From Hymenobacter radiodurans (GTDB lineage Bacteria > Bacteroidota > Bacteroidia > Cytophagales > Hymenobacteraceae): a DNA stretch of 64,000 nucleotides. Of this stretch, positions 34,133 to 44,863 are shown piece after piece. The notes beneath the pieces are model-generated. The model did not search any database. It had not been told where the DNA came from and saw only the letters and a program-made list of their open reading frames with translations. The first letter of the stretch is position 1; each line of letters begins with the position of its first letter. Both the position numbers and the translations under genes were made by a program. Location: positions 4,496,001 through 4,560,000 of the forward strand of contig NZ_CP037922.1 in NCBI RefSeq assembly GCF_004355185.1, in the 5' to 3' direction.

Positions 34133-35902
34133 CTATTGCGGATAGCCCGGATTCTGGGTGATCTTACCACTCGTGCGGTCAATTTCCTGCCGCGGAATGG
34201 GACGCAGCACGTGGTAGGGCTGGATGTTAGCAGCAGCGTTAGAACCGTAGTTGTCGGTAACGCCAGGGATGGGCGAGGGCTTAGAATTTACCAGTGGCGG
34301 TACATATTTCTTCACGCGCTCGATCAGCTTGCCAGTCCGAACTAAGTCGTACCAGCGCAATTGCTCACCAGCCAACTCACGGCTACGCTCATCCAGGATA
34401 AAGTCAATGTTTATCTGGCTCGTGGCGATTTCCATTTGAGTAGCTCTGCCAGGTGCGGCTGCCCGACGACGTACAACATTGATGAAATCACGGGCTTTAT
34501 TGAGGTCACCTAAGTACATATTAGCTTCCGCCGCAATCAGATAGGTTTCAGACAGCCGGTGCAAAATTAATGGCCGGTCAGAACTGGTGTTCGCAGCCGG
34601 ACGCGTGGCGTCGTCAAACTTGTTGATGAATGGTGAGAAGTTGGTGGTGTAGGTGCTAGGAGTACCTACTACGTACGGACCATTAGGTCGAGCGGCAATA
34701 CGCGCGCGCTCTGCCGCCGTAAGTTCACGGCCCGCATACCAAGCAGCAGTATCACCTACTACTGCCTTTGAATTAAATGCGCGACCACCATTTATACCAG
34801 TCGTATTATTGACTAGCCACATTGTCGAGAACCACTTATTATAGCGGGTATCAGTGGTGCGCCACTGCCGCGGGGTCGTTTCTGTGGGCAGAATGTACGA
34901 ATCGAGCAAGTACGGGGTAGAAATAAGACGACCAAAAGGTCGGCCGTATACAATGCTACGCTCTACGTTGGGCAGCAAGTCGTAGCGGCCGCGAAACAGG
35001 TAATTAGTTTGGTTCTGACCGGCGCCGCCAGCTCCGTTATCAGATATGCCCGTGAAGGTGGGGTCCGTGTTAAACTGCACGTTCATCAGCACTTCCTTCC
35101 CGTTCTCGTTACCTTCTTTGAATACGTCGGCTGCGTCAGCCTCCAATCCTTTGCCATACTTACTCGCGGCATCCTTGATCAACTCTTCGGAGTACTGAGC
35201 AGCTTTGGCGTAGTCGTCCCCTTGTTTGGCGGTAGAGGTAGCTCGGGTTAAGTGCACCTGCGCCAGTATGTGCAGGGCCGTAGCCCGCGTTACACGCCCA
35301 GGCTGCGCGGCCGTATTAGCAATAGTGCCCAGCGCGTCGTTCAGGTCCGTTACAATGGCATTGTACACATCGGCTATGGGAGCCCGCGTAAAGTCTTTGG
35401 TGGGCTGGTCCACGAACGTGAGCGTCAATGGCACATCACCGAAGGACCGCACTAGGCGGAAGTAGTGCCAGGCACGCAGCACTTTAGCCTCTGCTATAGC
35501 CTGAGCAACAGCAGTTGGAGAAAGCCCCTGCGCCGTGGATGCATACTGGATTACGCCATTGGCCGTATTAATCGTGCGGTAGTAGGCACCCCACGTGTTC
35601 GTTACGTTGCCATTGGTTCCGTTTAGGGTACCAGCGTTATAATCCTCGAAGCCTTCTGTTGCGGCAAAACCGCGCATGAACTCATCGGTACCCTGCGAGA
35701 TAAAAATAGAACCTCCCTGATCGGCGGTTGCACTACGCAAGCCGGAGTATACGCCCGCCAAGCCGACCTGTATACCTTCGGGTGTACCAAGGAAGCTGGG
35801 CACTAGAATGGAACGAGGAGTTTCCTCTAGTGTGTCTTTGTTACAGCTGCTAGCGGCTAACAGTAAAGCCAGCGCCGAACCAGTAAGCAGTATCTTTTTC
35901 AT
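34133..35902 (-). CDS. susD: SusD/RagB family outer-membrane glycan-binding lipoprotein
   Basis: 589 residues. The N-terminus ends in a lipobox (LALLLAASSC-N), so it is a surface-exposed lipoprotein. SusD features: YSGLRSATAD, WHYFRLVRSFGDVPL, and the C-terminal signature VVRRRAAAPG...LDERSRELAGEQLRWYDLVRTGKL. It is the partner of the SusC channel encoded 39 bases upstream and captures xylan fragments at the cell surface. Substrate is inferred from neighbours only. Confidence 0.96.
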   Translation of the reverse strand: MKKILLTGSALALLLAASSCNKDTLEETPRSILVPSFLGTPEGIQVGLAGVYSGLRSATADQGGSIFISQGTDEFMRGFAATEGFEDYNAGTLNGTNGNVTNTWGAYYRTINTANGVIQYASTAQGLSPTAVAQAIAEAKVLRAWHYFRLVRSFGDVPLTLTFVDQPTKDFTRAPIADVYNAIVTDLNDALGTIANTAAQPGRVTRATALHILAQVHLTRATSTAKQGDDYAKAAQYSEELIKDAASKYGKGLEADAADVFKEGNENGKEVLMNVQFNTDPTFTGISDNGAGGAGQNQTNYLFRGRYDLLPNVERSIVYGRPFGRLISTPYLLDSYILPTETTPRQWRTTDTRYNKWFSTMWLVNNTTGINGGRAFNSKAVVGDTAAWYAGRELTAAERARIAARPNGPYVVGTPSTYTTNFSPFINKFDDATRPAANTSSDRPLILHRLSETYLIAAEANMYLGDLNKARDFINVVRRRAAAPGRATQMEIATSQINIDFILDERSRELAGEQLRWYDLVRTGKLIERVKKYVPPLVNSKPSPIPGVTDNYGSNAAANIQPYHVLRPIPRQEIDRTSGKITQNPGYPQ

Positions 35903-35941
35903 ATAGTCAAGAACGCACTCAGCGTTAAGAAAAGTTTGTGA

Positions 35942-38900
35942 TTAGAAACCTACGTTTAAGCCTACAATGAAGGCGCGGGTAGCAGGGTAGTTCGTACCAG
36001 CTAAGCCGTCAAAGGAGATACCACCGTTATTAGCGGTGCTACCACTAAACCGGGTCGAATAAGACAGGGCATCTGGGTCGATGGCCTTGTTTTTCTTGTA
36101 GTAGCTCACCGGAGACCAAATGAGCGGGTTTTGCACCTGCAAGTAGATACGAGCTGTGCTCATCTTAGCCTTTTGAATGAGACTAGCTGGCAGGGTGTAG
36201 CCTAAATCGATGCTACGCACCTTGATGAATGTACCACTCAGATAAGCCAAGGTCTGAGAGTTGAGTACAAAGTCGTTGAAGTAGTTTTGGTTAGGCTGTG
36301 GGTAACGATTAGTAGGCGTCTCAGGCGTCCAGTACGGTAAGTTGAGCTGGTTGCGGCGGCCGCTGAAGGTCGTGATGTAGTTGGAAGGGAAGAGCAGCGG
36401 ATCTACCACCGTGGCGCCCACGCGGGTCAGACCCACAGCGGTTAAGTCGAAGCCTTTGAAGCGTAGGCGTTGGGTCATGCCAGCTTCAAATTTGGGCTGG
36501 CGGTTACCGATAATTTGCCGATCACCTCCATCTACAACCCCGTTACCATTGAGGTCTTCTATTTTAACTTGGCCTACGCGAGTACCGGCTTTGGCTGCCG
36601 CTGCCGCCTCCTCTTGCTGCCAGATTCCGGCGTACTTATAGTCGTAGAAGACATACAGTGGCTGACCAATAAAGCGCTGATTGCTGATGTCGCTGCGTTG
36701 GTTGCCATTTTCATCCTCACCCAAGCCGAGGTCAAGCACCTTCTCACGGTTTAAGGTAAAGTTCCAGTCAGTGCTCCACTCAAAGCTGTTAGCCGAGCGT
36801 ATATTAATCGTGGTCAAGCTAACTTCTACACCACGGTTTTGGGTTTCTCCGATGTTACGGGTAAAGGAACCGTAGCCGCTGGTTGTGGGCAACGCATCAG
36901 GCAACAGCAGGTCGCTGGTACGCTGTTGGTAGACTTCAACCGCACCGGTGACACGGTTATCGAAGAAACCAAAATCAAGGCCGAAGTTAGTGGTAGCAGT
37001 GTATTCCCAGCCCAGGTTGGGGTTAGGAATAGAGGCTGGAACTGCACCAGCTACACCTGTTCCACCAAAGTTGTAGTAGCCGTTGCCTAAGCTCGACTGC
37101 AAAGAGCCAAGTGTCTGGTAAGGGTTTACGGCAGTGCTGCCAGTACGACCATAGCTGGCACGCAGCTTCAGGTTGCTCACCCAAGCCTTATCCTGCAGAA
37201 ACGATTCATTGGCAATATTCCAGGCTACGGCAGCCGATGGGAAGGGCTTATACTTATTGCCGGGAGCCAAACGTGACGAGCCGTCCACACGCATTGTCAG
37301 CGTAGCCGAATAGCGGTCATCAAACGCGTAGTTTAAGCGGCCCATGTAGGAAATAATATCCCACTGGCTCTGGTTGCTGCTAGGGGCCGTAGGCGTACCG
37401 GCGCCCAGGTTAAAGGCTTGCTGGTAGTTGGTAGGTAAGTTCTGGGAGCCCGTACCGAAACCGTCCGTGCGGAACTGCTGCCAGCTATATAAACCGGTAA
37501 AGTTTACATCGTGCTTTTCCGCAAAAGTGCGGTTGTACGTCAGGATGTTTTCAACCAGCAGGTTAAAGGCAATGCTGTTGTTGCGAGTGGCGGCATTTTG
37601 CCCCCCAGCACGCGCTGGCGTGTTCGAAGCGAAGAATGATTCGTTATTTTCTGTACGGCCATCTAAGCCCAGATTCAAACGATAATCCAACCCTTTTATA
37701 ATGTTAACCTGCCCATACAGGCTGTTGAAGGTGCGTAAGCGCCGGCGCTGTTCAAAGTGGGCATCCGGTGAGTAGTAAGCCAGCGGATTAGCCTGGGCAT
37801 TGTCAGCATTAGGAAATAGGATCGGCAGGCCATTAGCATCGTAGGGCGAAGCAAGCGGACTGCTCGTTAGGATGTTGTAGGAGATGTTCAGGTTAGGATC
37901 ATCTTGCTTCGTAAACGAGTTAAGTGTATTCAACCCAACTTTGATCCGTTTTCCGATTTGTTGATCCAAGGTTCCGCGCAACGAATACCGTTCGATGCCT
38001 TGTACCGGTACGATGCCCGTTTCTTCGTAGTAGCCGAGCGAAGCGGAGTACTGCGTCTGCTCTGTCCCACCGCTCACACCTAGCGCGTGGTTCTGGATGC
38101 GCCCATTCTGGAACATCAAGTCTTGGTAGTCAAAGCTTCTGCCAGCTTCGTAGTTGGCGCGCTCATCATCCGTCAAAAAGCCCGCGGCGCTGTTCGGATT
38201 CTGCCCAGCGGCACGAAAAGCTTCCGCACGGTAGTTATAATACTCTTGGCCATTTTGCAGATCATACAGGCCGATGGGCTTTTTTACGCCGTAGTAGGCG
38301 CTGTATGTTGCCCGTGGAGCGCCAGCCTTGCCGCGCTTGGTTGTGATCAGAATAACGCCATTTGCCCCCCGCGCTCCGTAGATGGCCGTTGAGGAAGCAT
38401 CTTTCAGGACTTCCAGCGAGGTAATGTCGTCGGGATTCAGGTCGTTTAGGTTACCATCAAATGGTATCCCGTCTACTACCAGCAATGGGTCGTTGCTGCC
38501 CGCAAACGAGCGGTTGCCACGAATACGGATAACGGGCGACTGACCCGGCGCATTGCTGCTGCTGGAAATGTTGACACCGGCGGCGCGCCCCTGCAAGGCC
38601 TGGCCAATGTTGGCCACCGGCACGTCGCGCAATGACTGCTCATCTACCGATGAGATAGCGCCCGTTACCTGACTCTTCTTCTGCACACCGTAGCCTACTA
38701 CCACTACCTCACTCAAGGCTTTGGTATCCTCCGCCAACGTTACATTTATCGTCGACTGATTACCAACAGCTACTTCCTGGGGTGCGTAGCCTACGAAGGA
38801 AAACACCAAGGTAGAGCCCGGCGCCGCAGCTACAGTAAACCGGCCTTCGGCGTCAGTTGCAGCACCTGTACTCGATCCTTTCACAACCACGTTTACACCG

Positions 38901-39064
38901 GGCAAACCGGTACCATCGGCCGCCACAACACGACCGGAAATAGATTGGGCTGCCTGAGCGTGTACCTGAACCGGGACGAGCATGGCCCCGGCTAGGGGTA
39001 GGCTGGTGGCCACCGCAAGCGGCCAGCTCAGCCCAAAGACCGTTTTTCGTAATGATAAATGCAT
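35942..39064 (-). CDS. susC: SusC/RagA family TonB-dependent outer-membrane transporter
   Basis: 1040 residues. Signal peptide, then a carboxypeptidase-D-like regulatory domain (SISGRVVAADGTGLPGVNVVVKG), a TonB box region (ALSEVVVVGYGVQKKSQVTGAISSV), a plug domain (RIRGNRSFAGSNDPLLVVDGIPF and EVLKDASSTAIYGARGANGVI) and a 22-strand barrel ending in aromatic Phe (FIVGLNVGF). Energised import of xylo-oligosaccharides is expected. There is no N-terminal STN signalling domain, so control through an ECF sigma/anti-sigma pair is unlikely; the LacI regulator fits better. Follows the SDR gene by 55 bases. Confidence 0.97.
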   Translation of the reverse strand: MHLSLRKTVFGLSWPLAVATSLPLAGAMLVPVQVHAQAAQSISGRVVAADGTGLPGVNVVVKGSSTGAATDAEGRFTVAAAPGSTLVFSFVGYAPQEVAVGNQSTINVTLAEDTKALSEVVVVGYGVQKKSQVTGAISSVDEQSLRDVPVANIGQALQGRAAGVNISSSSNAPGQSPVIRIRGNRSFAGSNDPLLVVDGIPFDGNLNDLNPDDITSLEVLKDASSTAIYGARGANGVILITTKRGKAGAPRATYSAYYGVKKPIGLYDLQNGQEYYNYRAEAFRAAGQNPNSAAGFLTDDERANYEAGRSFDYQDLMFQNGRIQNHALGVSGGTEQTQYSASLGYYEETGIVPVQGIERYSLRGTLDQQIGKRIKVGLNTLNSFTKQDDPNLNISYNILTSSPLASPYDANGLPILFPNADNAQANPLAYYSPDAHFEQRRRLRTFNSLYGQVNIIKGLDYRLNLGLDGRTENNESFFASNTPARAGGQNAATRNNSIAFNLLVENILTYNRTFAEKHDVNFTGLYSWQQFRTDGFGTGSQNLPTNYQQAFNLGAGTPTAPSSNQSQWDIISYMGRLNYAFDDRYSATLTMRVDGSSRLAPGNKYKPFPSAAVAWNIANESFLQDKAWVSNLKLRASYGRTGSTAVNPYQTLGSLQSSLGNGYYNFGGTGVAGAVPASIPNPNLGWEYTATTNFGLDFGFFDNRVTGAVEVYQQRTSDLLLPDALPTTSGYGSFTRNIGETQNRGVEVSLTTINIRSANSFEWSTDWNFTLNREKVLDLGLGEDENGNQRSDISNQRFIGQPLYVFYDYKYAGIWQQEEAAAAAKAGTRVGQVKIEDLNGNGVVDGGDRQIIGNRQPKFEAGMTQRLRFKGFDLTAVGLTRVGATVVDPLLFPSNYITTFSGRRNQLNLPYWTPETPTNRYPQPNQNYFNDFVLNSQTLAYLSGTFIKVRSIDLGYTLPASLIQKAKMSTARIYLQVQNPLIWSPVSYYKKNKAIDPDALSYSTRFSGSTANNGGISFDGLAGTNYPATRAFIVGLNVGF

Positions 39065-39119
39065 GGAAGTGGGATGTTTGAGGTATGAGAGTAAGCTGAA
39101 TTTCTAGTGGAATTAGCTC

Positions 39120-39929
39120 CTAAAAGCCAATGGAGTTACCGCCATCCACAGGGAGGGAGGCGCCCGTGATATAGCGTGCGGCCTCAGAAGCCATAAACAC
39201 AGCGGCATGGCCGATATCAGAGGGCTGGCCGAACTTGCCCATGGGCGTGCGGCGCATGGCCCGGTCGCGGCGGTCGGGGTCGGAGTTCATGGCGGTGCGG
39301 CTCATCTCCGTTTCGATAAAGCCGGGGGCAATGGCATTCACCCGCACGTTGTCTTTGGAAAACTCGGAGGCCAGCACCTTCACCATCCCTTCTACCGCCG
39401 ACTTCGACGCCGCGTAGGCTACTACCCGATCAATACCGTAGTAGGCGGCCATGGAGGAGATCATCAGAATAACTCCGCTCCGGCGGGCTACCATACGCTT
39501 GGCACAGGCGCGAGTGAGCGAAAATACCGCGTTCAGGTTTGTATGAATTATACGGCTAAAGTCTTCGTCAGTGACCTCTAAGGCGGGCTTTTTCATATTT
39601 ACTCCGGCATTGTTCACCAGAATATCCAGCGGCCCGTAAGTGGCCTCAATATGAGCTACAAGGCCTTCGAGTGTATCCAGCTCACAGATGTCGTTGGTGA
39701 GATAATGCGCTGAGTTGCCAAGCTCAGCAACAGCTTCTTGCAGCACTGTCTCCCGGCGGCCAGTGATAACGACGGTAGCGCCCGCAACCGTCATGCACCG
39801 GGCTATTTCCAAGCCGATGCCAGTGCCACCGCCCGTCACCAAAGCCAGCTTTCCTTCCAAGGAAAACGGGTTAGCCTGCTCCCCGCTGGGCTGGATATGC
39901 GATGAAACAAGATGCTCAATGTGTGTCAT
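39120..39929 (-). CDS. SDR family oxidoreductase, probable D-mannonate oxidoreductase
   Basis: 269 residues with a classical SDR core: nucleotide-binding VTGGGTGIGLEIA, NNAG (LVNNAGVNMKK), catalytic Ser in MISSMAAYYG and YxxxK in VAYAASKSAVEG, ending DGGNSIGF. Its place between GH67 and susC, two genes after uxuA, suggests it reduces fructuronate to mannonate before UxuA dehydration. That role is inferred from context; a KduD- or gluconate 5-dehydrogenase-like reaction is the alternative. Cytoplasmic. Stop-to-start spacing to GH67 is 24 bases. Confidence 0.8.
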   Translation of the reverse strand: MTHIEHLVSSHIQPSGEQANPFSLEGKLALVTGGGTGIGLEIARCMTVAGATVVITGRRETVLQEAVAELGNSAHYLTNDICELDTLEGLVAHIEATYGPLDILVNNAGVNMKKPALEVTDEDFSRIIHTNLNAVFSLTRACAKRMVARRSGVILMISSMAAYYGIDRVVAYAASKSAVEGMVKVLASEFSKDNVRVNAIAPGFIETEMSRTAMNSDPDRRDRAMRRTPMGKFGQPSDIGHAAVFMASEAARYITGASLPVDGGNSIGF

Positions 39930-39953
39930 GACTGAAAGAATGATGCGGATTGA

Positions 39954-42059
<2,106 letters not shown>

Positions 42060-42083
42060 AGGTGAGAGGGCAAATGAGACGTA

Positions 42084-43346
42084 TTAATTGACGCGCGAGG
42101 CGAAAGCAGCAGTAGTAGTGTGCGCTGGGGGGCTTTTTTCAGCTTCCTGCATACTGCGCCGAATTCCCAGCTCTAGCCCGCGCAACTCCGCCAACCCACG
42201 CAGCCGCCCGATAGCCGAGTAGCCCGGATAGGTGCGTTTCTCTAAGTCGTCGAGCATCTGATGACCGTGGTCGGGGCGCATGGGAATGGCCGCGTTGCCT
42301 TCACCCGTCTGGGCCCGGCGCAGCTCTTCACGCACCAGCTCTTTCACGACCGCATACATATCCACGTCGCCGGTGAGATGATCGGCCTCGTGGAAATTTC
42401 GCGGGTTTTCTTCGCGCTTGGTGGCCCGGAGGTGAATAAAATGAATGCGGGGGGCAAATCGGCGCGCCATGCTAGCCAGGTCATTATCTGGCCGAACTCC
42501 TAAGGAGCCTGTGCAAAACGTCAGGCCATTGGCCGGCGAATCATACGCTTGCAACAGCCCAGCGAGGTCAGCTTCGGTACTTACTACGCGCGGCAAGCCC
42601 ATAAGCGGGTACGGCGGGTCGTCGGGGTGAATGCACAGATTAACGCCCACCTCTTCTGCTACCGGACCTACTTCCCGCAGAAAGTAGTACAGGTTTTCGC
42701 GCAGCTCAGTAGCACCAATAGCTGCGTACTCATCTAGCAAACCTTGAAATTTACTTAGCTGAAAGGCTTCCTCCGAGCCAGGCAACCCAAGCAGCACGGT
42801 ATCCGATAACGTTTGCAGATCAGCCGGCGACATAGCGGCAAACTGAGCGCGAGCCGCGGCTGCTACGGTTGAGTCGTAATCGTTTTCGGCGCCAAGACGC
42901 TTTAAAATGCACAGGTCGAATACTGCGAAGTCCTGCCATACAAACCGTAGCGCCCGTGAGCCGTCGGGCATCTGGTAGTTCAGGTTGGTGCGCGACCAAT
43001 CCAGCACCGGCATAAAGTTGTAGCACACCGTCTGAATGCCGCAGGCGGCCAAGTTGCGCAACGACTCTTTATAGTTCTCTATATACTTTGTGCGGCTGGG
43101 CAAGCCTTTCTTAATATCCTCGTGCACCGGCAGGCTTTCTACTACTGCCCAGTGCAAGGCCGAATACTGGCCATTATCTGCTTCGATCAACTGCTGCCGC
43201 GCTCGAATTTCCTCTGTTGGCCACACCACTCCTACCGGTAACTGGTGCAGGGCCGTAACTACGCCGCTACAGCCCGCTTGGCGGAGTGAATGAAGAGAAA
43301 CCGGATCATGAGGTCCGAACCAGCGCATCGTGTGCAACATGGGCAC
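42084..43346 (-). CDS. uxuA: D-mannonate dehydratase
   Basis: 420 residues, cytoplasmic, TIM-barrel UxuA family. Seen: TMRWFGPHDPVSL, VVTALHQLPVGVVW, CYNFMPVLDWSRTNL, LCIHPDDPPYPLMGLPR, FCTGSLGVRPDNDL and RPDHGHQMLDDL, the metal- and substrate-binding regions of the family. It makes 2-keto-3-deoxygluconate from mannonate in the hexuronate pathway. First gene of the GH67-SDR-susCD operon, 323 bases from divergent lacI. UxaC (uronate isomerase) and KDG kinase/aldolase are not in the window. Confidence 0.96.
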   Translation of the reverse strand: MPMLHTMRWFGPHDPVSLHSLRQAGCSGVVTALHQLPVGVVWPTEEIRARQQLIEADNGQYSALHWAVVESLPVHEDIKKGLPSRTKYIENYKESLRNLAACGIQTVCYNFMPVLDWSRTNLNYQMPDGSRALRFVWQDFAVFDLCILKRLGAENDYDSTVAAAARAQFAAMSPADLQTLSDTVLLGLPGSEEAFQLSKFQGLLDEYAAIGATELRENLYYFLREVGPVAEEVGVNLCIHPDDPPYPLMGLPRVVSTEADLAGLLQAYDSPANGLTFCTGSLGVRPDNDLASMARRFAPRIHFIHLRATKREENPRNFHEADHLTGDVDMYAVVKELVREELRRAQTGEGNAAIPMRPDHGHQMLDDLEKRTYPGYSAIGRLRGLAELRGLELGIRRSMQEAEKSPPAHTTTAAFASRVN

Positions 43347-43515
43347 TATTTATTATAAAAGTCCAATTAACTTTAAGCTCCATAGCTTGTATCTAAAGGT
43401 TTGCTGAAAACCCCGCAACAAGCTATTCTGGGTGACTTGCTCTCGAAGATAGAATAACAATTGCAACCGAAAGCAAAAAAAAACATGGCCTAACAGGCTG
43501 ATTTCTAAATAAAAA

Positions 43516-43547
43516 TATCGAAAACGTTACCGGAAACGGTTTCGATA
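43516..43547. promoter_or_regulatory. LacI-type operator between uxuA and lacI
   Basis: A 32-base palindrome with 14 of 16 pairs matching, containing TATCGAAAACGTT on the left and AAACGGTTTCGATA on the right. Its right half plus AGG matches the xylB-upstream site at 18 of 19 positions. Sitting between divergent promoters, it could control both lacI and the uxuA-GH67-SDR-susCD operon. The rest of the 323-base gap 43347-43669 is AT-rich and shows no other structure. Confidence 0.75.
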
Positions 43548-43669
43548 GGTAATCTTAAAACTCCTCAAGACAAAAAATAATTTTAGATTATCTTCGAATA
43601 ATCAAGGAGGATATTTCGGAGTGCTTTTTCTCTACTGTTTGAGCATTTCGAAATAATACTATTCATATT

Positions 43670-44847
43670 ATGATGAAATGCACAAAGTGCACCTCCGCTG
43701 ATGCGGTGATGCGGGCAGGCTTCATTCGGGGCCGTCAACGGTTCTTTTGCAAGTCCTGCGACTATCACTTCACGGATAACAAGGCTCTGCCAGCGCCGGA
43801 GCGCAAACGGCACCAAACCACCATCAGCGACGTGGCAAAAGTGCTGGGCGTAGCGCCTTCCACGGTGTCGCGGGCGCTCAATGGCCACTCTGACATCAAC
43901 TCCAATACCCGGCAGGCTATTATTGACGTGGCCCGGCAGCTAGATTACCAGCCTAACTTATTGGCTCAGAGCTTAAAGAGCAGCGAAACCAAGACCATTG
44001 GCGTCGTTATTCCGGACATTGAGCGGCCCTTTTTTGCCACGGCTATCAGTGGTATTCAGCAAGTAGTGACGGAGGCAGGCTACCGCGTCATGATTTGTCA
44101 GTCAAAGGAATCGTATGATGTGGAAGTCAGTAACGTGCAGGCACTTATTGCCAGCCGTGTAGATGGGCTACTGATTTGTCACTCCCGCGAAACCCAGAAC
44201 TTCGACCACGTGAAGCCGCTGGCCTGCCGTGGAATTCCGGTGGTCCATTTTGATAGAGTGAGCAACGAGGTAGATAGCGCTAAAGTGATTCTGGATGACT
44301 GGAATGGCGCTTTCAACGTGACCGAGCATCTGATTGAACAAGGCGCGCAGCGGATTGCCATCTTGGCCGGACCTGAGTCTTTGCTCATCAGCCGTAATCG
44401 TTTAGCGGGCTACCAGCATGCCCTTAAACGTAACCAAATGCCGCTCCGCCCCGAGTATGAGGTGCATATAGAGTTTCAGCCGGAAGAGGCCGTAGCCGCC
44501 TTAGATGCGTGGCTGGCCTTGCCGGAGCCGCCCGACGCCATTTTTGCCATTAACTACACCAATGCCTTCGATTTGCTAGTAGCGCTCAAAAAGCGCGGCC
44601 TGCGAGTGCCGGAAGATATGGCGGTAGTAGGCTTCGGCGACGAGTTTATGGCGTCGATGATTGAGCCGGGCTTAACGACCGTGGATCTTCACCCCTACCG
44701 TATTGGGCAGCAAGCGGCGCGGCTTTTTCTGGAGCAGATGCGTCTGAAGGAAGCATTTCAACCCCGTACCTTCGTTATCTCCGGCGATCTGGTGATCCGG
44801 CAGTCTTCCCTGAAAGGCAAGGGGGCTATTTTAAGCTGGAAATTTAA
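43670..44847 (+). CDS. LacI family regulator with N-terminal zinc-ribbon fusion
   Basis: Residues 1-36 form a zinc-ribbon-like module with C4-x2-C7 and C27-x2-C30 and the string GRQRFFCKSCDYHFT, like the N-terminal zinc domains of IS1/IS1595-type transposases. A LacI helix-turn-helix follows (TISDVAKVLGVAPSTVSRALNG, about 50-71), with hinge helix YQPNLLAQSLKSS and a periplasmic-binding-like effector domain (IGVVIPDIERPFF to AVVGFGDEFMAS). As sequenced, the frame runs to 44902 and overlaps the convergent FG-GAP gene by 39 bases. Adding a base to G5 44821-44825 ends it at 44847 (..GYFKLEI) and removes the overlap. It likely represses the xylan/uronate operons; the ligand is unknown. Confidence 0.88.
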
Positions 44848-44863
44848 AAATAGGCGCCTCCAA

